A stretch of DNA of 40,840 nt from assembly GCA_001798165.1 (NCBI GenBank), contig MGRL01000057.1, positions 1 to 40,840 of the forward strand, read 5' to 3'. The DNA is from Deltaproteobacteria bacterium RIFCSPHIGHO2_02_FULL_43_33. GTDB taxonomy: Bacteria; Desulfobacterota; GWC2-55-46; UBA9637. The notes under the pieces were generated by a model that saw nothing but the letters and a program-made list of their open reading frames with translations, had not been told where the DNA came from and did not search any database. The translations under genes were made by a program, and so were the position numbers. This document shows, piece by piece, positions 33,840 through 40,840 of this stretch; positions within the stretch are counted from its first letter, which is position 1, and each line of letters starts with the position of its first letter.

Positions 33840-34454
33840 TCAGTTGCTTGCTGTTCTTTTCTTTTTCAAAAGGTATAACAGGGTTAATATTGCAATTGTT
33901 ATTATGGCGACGGCTAAAATGATGTGGCTGCTTTTGTTGACGGAAGACACTGCCTTATCTACATGTTCGCCAAAATAATAGCCTATATATACAACGATAG
34001 GGACATTTACAAGTGCGGCAAGAAAATCCATCATAAAAAAGTCAACTGCATTCATCTTAAGGGTGCCGGCTGTTATATGTATCCCCGCCCTTATCCCTGA
34101 AAGAAATCTTGCAAAAAATATTGTTCTTTTGCCATATTTTCTCAAATATCTCTGAGCCCGTGCCATCCTTTTTGTTGTGAATATCCAGCTGAAGCGGTGG
34201 TGGTTTATAATGCCGGCGCCCCAGTATCTTCCAATGGAATATAGCGTTAAATCCCCCACCAGAACCCCCACAATTCCTATAAAGACCGTCTGCGGGTAGT
34301 GAGTTAATTCCTGATATGCAAGATAACCCCCTATGGCAAGCGCTATCTCTTCAGGTAAAGGAACACCGAGGCCGCATAGAAAAAGAACTACAAAGAGGCC
34401 GATATAGGTAAAACTTTCAAGATACTGTGTTAGGATGGATACACTGCCAACCAC
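33840..34454 (-). CDS. DedA family membrane protein
   Basis: FLCGLGVPLPEEIALAIGGYLA, RFLSGIRAGIHITAGTLKM. Confidence 0.92.
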   Translation of the reverse strand: MVGSVSILTQYLESFTYIGLFVVLFLCGLGVPLPEEIALAIGGYLAYQELTHYPQTVFIGIVGVLVGDLTLYSIGRYWGAGIINHHRFSWIFTTKRMARAQRYLRKYGKRTIFFARFLSGIRAGIHITAGTLKMNAVDFFMMDFLAALVNVPIVVYIGYYFGEHVDKAVSSVNKSSHIILAVAIITIAILTLLYLLKKKRTASN

Positions 34455-34481
34455 ACATTTCCTCGCCCATGTTTATCTTTT

Positions 34482-36049
<1,568 letters not shown>

Positions 36050-36057
<8 letters not shown>

Positions 36058-38734
36058 GTTTCATCGCCGAGACAGCCTCTTTCAGTTTAGACACTATCCA
36101 TTCATATTCATCCATATCTTGCTGTCTTGCTTTGAAATTAATTGTTTCAGGATATATCGGTTTTCCAAAGGTTATGGTTATTTTATGCGGTTTAATCAAT
36201 ATGCCTCCTATAGGCATGGCTTCATATGTCCCCTTGATATAGGTTGGCACTAAGGGGGCATTAATCTCTTTGGCTAATATCCCAACCCCCTTTTTAAAAG
36301 GAAGGAGATTGCCGTCATGGGTTCTGCCGCCCTCTGGAAATATGCAGATGGATTTACCCTTTTTCAATATATGACCCGCCATCTGTAATGCCCGTTTTAG
36401 GTAGCTTTCCGGGTCTATTGGTATTGTGTGCAGGACGTGAGTAAGCGGAGAGGTAAGCCAGTGGGTAAAATATTGCTGCAATCCAAGAAAATATAAATCC
36501 ATAAACGATTTGACCGGAATACCTGCCGCTATCGCAAGGCCGTCTAAGTAGCTGGCATGGTTTGGTGTGATTATATAAGGAGGCTTAGGTATATTTTCTA
36601 TGCCTTTAACCTCCAGCCTGAAAAAGATTTTTCCCGCAAGCATTAAAAGACCAAGGCCGAAATATATAAACACCCGCGTCAAGAATCGGTTATGCAGGCC
36701 TGCGGACTTTAAATCTTCTGCTGATGGTTCAGCTTTTAAAATATCCTGCCACCCTTTGGATATCGTTGTTGCAAGGCCTTTTCCAATATCTTTTTGGAAT
36801 GCCTCTATTTTTACAAGCAGATCTCGCACCGTGTAGGCGTCAACTCCAAATGTGTCAGGCAGTTCCATCGAAAAGGCGCTGCTTAATGCAACTAATAACT
36901 CTACCCGTTTCAGGGAATCTATGCCGAGGTCAAGCTCAAGATTGTGGTCTAATCGTATCGGCCTTTTATCCGTGAGCTTCTTTATCTGCGCCGCAATCTT
37001 TTGCCCTGTGTGACTTTCAATTACCTCTTCTTCAATTACCCCTTCTCCGGGGGTCTCAGGCTGCTTTTCTTCAGGCTTGAGCCTCTCTTTTACAGCATAT
37101 CTTTTAAGTTTTCCCAGTGTAGTCCTCGGGAGAGGAGCGGGAGATACTTCATATCCCATAATGCGCTTATAAGCCGGAAGCTGCATTGACAATTTATTCA
37201 ATTCCCATTTCACTGCCTCATTAAAATTCGCAATATTATGCTCCTTCATATAATCCGTATTTGGCACAATTACAGCCTTTAGCTCATCCGCAACGTCAGT
37301 GTGTTTTTCAATGCCCAGGACGCAGACTTCTTTGATAAGCGGGCTTTGAAGGTAATGTTTTTCTATCTCTTCAGGATAGATGTTTTTGCCTGATGAAAGC
37401 ACGACAACCTCTTTTGCCCTGCCGGTAATGTATATGTAGCCGTTTTTATCCATATATCCCAGGTCTCCTGTATAAAGCCACCCGTCCTTCAGAATCTTTT
37501 CAGTCTCTTCAGGATTTTTATAATATCCCTTCATAACATTTGGTCCACGCACTATTATTTCGCCTGTTCCATCCTTATCAGGATTATTGATTTTTACTTC
37601 TATCTCAGGTAATGGCACTCCAACAGAGCCGATTTTTGTCTTATTTAAGGGGTTAAAGCTTATCACAGGCGATGTCTCTGTAAGGCCATAGCCCTCAACA
37701 ACAGTAAATCCGAGGCTGTTTAAATCCTTAAATATCTCAGGATCAAGCTTTGCGCCGCCGCTTGCAAAAAATCTGAGCCTTTTGCCGAATCTCTCATGCA
37801 CGGATGAAAAGATGAACTGGCCGAGGTTTATGCCCGTTTTGTCTCTTATAAACCCTGAGAGCCGCATGAGAAGAAAAAATATTCGGCTTATAAGTGAAGG
37901 CAGCCCGCTTATTTTATCTATTATCCCGCGTCTCAGCATGGCAAAGAGTTGTGGAACCCCAATGAGAATAGTCACACCCTTTTCCGTTATTGTCTTCAAG
38001 ATATCAGGGCCTTTGAGGCTTTCAAGATACACAACCCTTCCGCCGATGCACAGAGGAGCGAGGAAATTGGTCATGAAGGGATATGAATGGTGAAGCGGAA
38101 GGATTGATAAAATGCAGTCATCTTTCTCAATAATATTTGCCTCTATGATGCTCTTTGCATTGGAGAGGAGGTTTCTGTGAGTTAACATCACGCCTTTTGG
38201 TGTTCCGGTTGTGCCTGATGTATAAATGAGCGATGCTATGTCATCAGGATTTAATGAAGGGAATGAATTCATGCAGGGATGCCGTATAATCTTTAAGAAT
38301 TCCTCGCTATCAAGGTTTATGACCTCAATTGCCCCGGCCATCTCGTCCCCTTCTCGCAAGGGGGGGCTGAGGGGGGGCAGGTTTTTTAAACTCTTTTCTG
38401 ATGTAAATATGGCCTTGCTTTCAGAGTGCTGCAAGAGATTTTTTATCTCATCTTTGCTAAGCTGAATGTCTACCGGCACGGCCTCTGCGCCTGCGAAAGA
38501 TATGCCAAGGTAGGCAATCCCCCACTCAGGCCTGCCTTCTGAAAATATAACTACCCTATCCCCCTTTTTAATATTTTTGGAAGAAAGAAATGAGGCGATG
38601 GATTTTGCCGAGGAGATAATATCCTTATAGGTATACCCCCTGCCTTCAATTTCAAGGGCAATGCTGTCCATGTTTTTCTTTGATGCCTCTTCAACTGTCT
38701 TCGGTATGTTAATCCAGCTTGATATTCGGTCCAC
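36050..38734 (-). CDS. Fatty acyl-CoA/ACP ligase - ACP - 1-acylglycerol-3-phosphate acyltransferase fusion (Aas-like)
   Basis: AMP-binding YTSGTTGTPKGVMLTHRN; carrier LELDLGIDSLKRVELL; PlsC-type NHASYLD and FPEGGRT. Confidence 0.92.
38346..38381. repeat. G/C-rich repeat inside the acyl ligase gene
   Basis: gtccccttctcgcaagggggggctgagggggggcagg, minus-strand LPPLSPPLREGDE. Confidence 0.75.
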
Positions 38735-39950
38735 CTCCCTTCACCGTTCTCAGAATTATCAGGCCTGCAAAAAAGAATGCAGCTACAGAAAGGATTGCAG
38801 GCCGCTGACTTCCAAAGGTGGTGGATACATAGCCGAATACAAGCGGGCCTATGATTGCGGATGATTTACCCGCCAATGAATAAGCGCCGAAGTATTCTGC
38901 CTCTCTCCCTTCAGGCACAAACTGCGTATAAAATGCCCTTGAACCTGCCTGAACAGTGCCAAGTCCAAGCCCTGCAAACGAAGCCAGCACCCAGAACTGA
39001 GCCTTTGTCTGGATAAAAAAGGCTAAAGTTGCAACTAATGTCCACATGAAAAGGGCAAGCGTAACCACATTCTTCGGCCCCCATGTATCTGTTGGCCGCG
39101 CCATAACAAATGCGCCGATGAGCGCTGAGACCTGGACTATTAAGTAAAGAAATATCAGCTCCTGAGCCTTGAATCCGAGGGTGGTTGCGGCAAATATGCC
39201 GGAAAATACTATTACGGTATTTACTCCATCCTCGTATATGAGATAAGAAATCAAAAACCTTCTTGGCTCTTTTCTCTGCCAAATTTCTTTCAGAGTCCCG
39301 ATAGTATACCTGAATCCATCAATCCCTGCCTGAATTGCAGAAGAATTCCCTCGCACATCTGATGGCAGAAAGATAAATGCCGGCATTGAAAAGAATGCAA
39401 AAAACATAGCTACCATAAGCCATGTGGCCTCAAATTGTCCTGCCTTTACCAGAGGCATGGCAATGAGGAGAGACAGAATAGAGCCGGCATAGCCGACTCC
39501 AAACCCCCATGAAGATACCCGTCCCTGATACTCTTGAGGCGCTATTCTTGGAAGAAAGGAGTTGTAAAAAACAAGCCCGCCTTCCATACCGATATTGGCT
39601 AAGGCTATAATCAAAAACCCTTCAAAGAATTTTCCTTTTTCAAGGGTAGAGAGGCTTGCAATGGCTGATACGCTCAGCAAGGTGTAGATAAAGAAAAGCC
39701 TCTTTCTTAAGCCGCTGTAATCTGCAATGCCTCCCAAAAAAGGGGAGGACAGCGCAACTATTGCCATGCTTGCCGATATAGCCCTTCCCCACCATAGATC
39801 ACCCAAGCCATTGTTATTTCCAACGATGACATTTACATAATAGACAGGAAAGACAACTGATGCTATGACAGCAGAGTAGCTGGAGTTGGCAAAGTCAAAA
39901 AGTGTCCAGCTGATGATATGTCTTTTATTTAACTCCATAGAGGTTTTCAT
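38709..39950 (-). CDS. MFS transporter (UMF1/Atg22-like)
   Basis: ISWTLFDFANSSYSAVIASVVFPVYY; 12-TM hydrophobicity; overlaps the next gene by 26 nt. Confidence 0.85.
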   Translation of the reverse strand: MKTSMELNKRHIISWTLFDFANSSYSAVIASVVFPVYYVNVIVGNNNGLGDLWWGRAISASMAIVALSSPFLGGIADYSGLRKRLFFIYTLLSVSAIASLSTLEKGKFFEGFLIIALANIGMEGGLVFYNSFLPRIAPQEYQGRVSSWGFGVGYAGSILSLLIAMPLVKAGQFEATWLMVAMFFAFFSMPAFIFLPSDVRGNSSAIQAGIDGFRYTIGTLKEIWQRKEPRRFLISYLIYEDGVNTVIVFSGIFAATTLGFKAQELIFLYLIVQVSALIGAFVMARPTDTWGPKNVVTLALFMWTLVATLAFFIQTKAQFWVLASFAGLGLGTVQAGSRAFYTQFVPEGREAEYFGAYSLAGKSSAIIGPLVFGYVSTTFGSQRPAILSVAAFFFAGLIILRTVKGGGPNIKLD

Positions 39951-39984
39951 AGAAGTAATAGCAGCAGAATGACGTTGCCTTGAG

Positions 39985-40434
39985 CTATCTTCTGCGGCTG
40001 TTTCTTTTTCTCAGCCCCTTAAAAAAGTCCTTCAAAATCTTCCCGCATTCCTCAGCCATAACGTCTGTTGACAGCTTAATGCGATGGTTTAAACGCTTGT
40101 CATTGGATATGTCGTATAAAGAGCCTGCTGCGCCTGCTTTTGGGTCAAAACAGCCGAATACGAGCCTTTCTACTCTTGCCTGAATCAATGCGCCCATGCA
40201 CATAGTGCATGGCTCTAAGGTAACATAGATAGTGGAATTCGAAAGGCGCCATCTTTCGAGTTTTTTAGCGGCTTTTTTGATGGCAATGATTTCTGCGTGG
40301 GCAGTGGGGTCAGCAGAGGTTTCTTTAAGATTGTGGCCTCTTGCTATGATTTTATTGTCAGATACTATGACAGCGCCGATAGGGACTTCTTTTTTTTTAT
40401 AAGCCTTCTCCGCCTCTTTCAGAGCCTCTTGCAT
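39985..40434 (-). CDS. tadA: tRNA(adenosine(34)) deaminase
   Basis: HAEIIAIKKA and PCTMCMGALIQARVERLVFG deaminase motifs; start MQEALKEAEKA. Confidence 0.95.
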   Translation of the reverse strand: MQEALKEAEKAYKKKEVPIGAVIVSDNKIIARGHNLKETSADPTAHAEIIAIKKAAKKLERWRLSNSTIYVTLEPCTMCMGALIQARVERLVFGCFDPKAGAAGSLYDISNDKRLNHRIKLSTDVMAEECGKILKDFFKGLRKRNSRRR

Positions 40435-40440
40435 AAAAAA

Positions 40441-40534
40441 GGTTTCAAGTTGCAAGTTGCGAGCTGCAAGTCTTGACTTGAATCTTGAATCTTGCATCTT
40501 GCAGCTTTCTTTGCATCTTGAATCTTGCATCTTG
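40441..40534. repeat. Degenerate CTTGAATCTTGCAT repeats between tRNA-Arg and tadA
   Basis: caagttgcaagttgcgagctgcaagtcttgacttgaatcttgaatcttgcatcttgcagctttctttgcatcttgaatcttgcatcttg. Confidence 0.85.
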
Positions 40535-40542
40535 TTTTTTTC

Positions 40543-40619
40543 TGGTGCGCCCAGAGGGATTCGAACCCCCGACCCCTTGGTTCGTAGCCAAGTACTCTGT
40601 CCAACTGAGCTATGGGCGC
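40543..40619 (-). tRNA. tRNA-Arg(ACG), CCA encoded
   Basis: GCGCCCATAGCTCAGTTGGACAGAGTACTTGGCTACGAACCAAGGGGTCGGGGGTTCGAATCCCTCTGGGCGCACCA; anticodon loop CTACGAA. Confidence 0.97.
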
Positions 40620-40769
40620 AAGGCCGTGATTTGTTAGCACATATTTTTAACATCTTTACGATATGAGAGTCAATCCCAAAACTTAAGCCTGCATAATAAA
40701 GAAAATTGATCCCAAAAATAGGCCTTAATTTTTGGGTTGATAATATATATATGTTGTCAACAAATAGAT

Positions 40770-40808
40770 TTGTCCGCTTTTAGAGCAAATGAATTGTCCA
40801 CTTTTAGA
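40770..40808. repeat. Two 15-bp near-identical direct repeats TTGTCC(G/A)CTTTTAGA, possible IS end
   Basis: 40770-40784 and 40794-40808, 24-bp period, at window edge. Confidence 0.5.
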
Positions 40809-40840
40809 TTGGCAGGAAAGGCACGTAGGGCGTAGCCCGA

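Noticed and set aside
40419-40640. ORFs spanning the tRNA-Arg region (e.g. 73-aa minus ORF with RGFESLWAHQKK)
   Set aside because: Translation of tRNA sequence (RGxGFESLxAH is a typical tRNA-derived false peptide) plus repeat DNA.

Overview
Bacterial chromosome-like window, probably from an uncultivated anaerobe of the Desulfobacterota/Nitrospirota type. That placement is inferred from gene content only. Housekeeping and metabolic content: aguB-aguA; ubiB-ubiE-SCP2; larC; a HIT protein; a type IV pilus/type II secretion-like operon (GspE/PilB ATPase, PilM, N, O, P, lipoprotein secretin, three pseudopilins); dnaG; glyS; a B12-binding radical SAM protein; a P-type ATPase with an N-terminal PTS EIIA-like domain; a CorC/CNNM-like protein; DedA; enolase; a ligase-ACP-acyltransferase fusion; an MFS transporter; tadA; and tRNA-Arg(ACG). 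Accessory content: an intact IS1182-like element with 17-bp perfect inverted repeats inserted in an attC-like imperfect palindrome; a MazF-type toxin-antitoxin pair; a decayed methyltransferase/restriction locus split by an Mrr_N/HNH-type nuclease; and a truncated restriction-endonuclease-like ORF beside RHS/chitobiase-like surface proteins. The most unusual global feature is the density and diversity of short palindromic or degenerate repeats. Many lie inside open reading frames and are translated in frame (P-type ATPase, PilP, secretin signal peptide, two pseudopilin leaders, GlyS, AguB, AMP-ligase) or supply a stop codon (enolase, UbiB). This resembles Rickettsia palindromic elements but involves several unrelated repeat families. 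No CRISPR array, rRNA or integrase was found.
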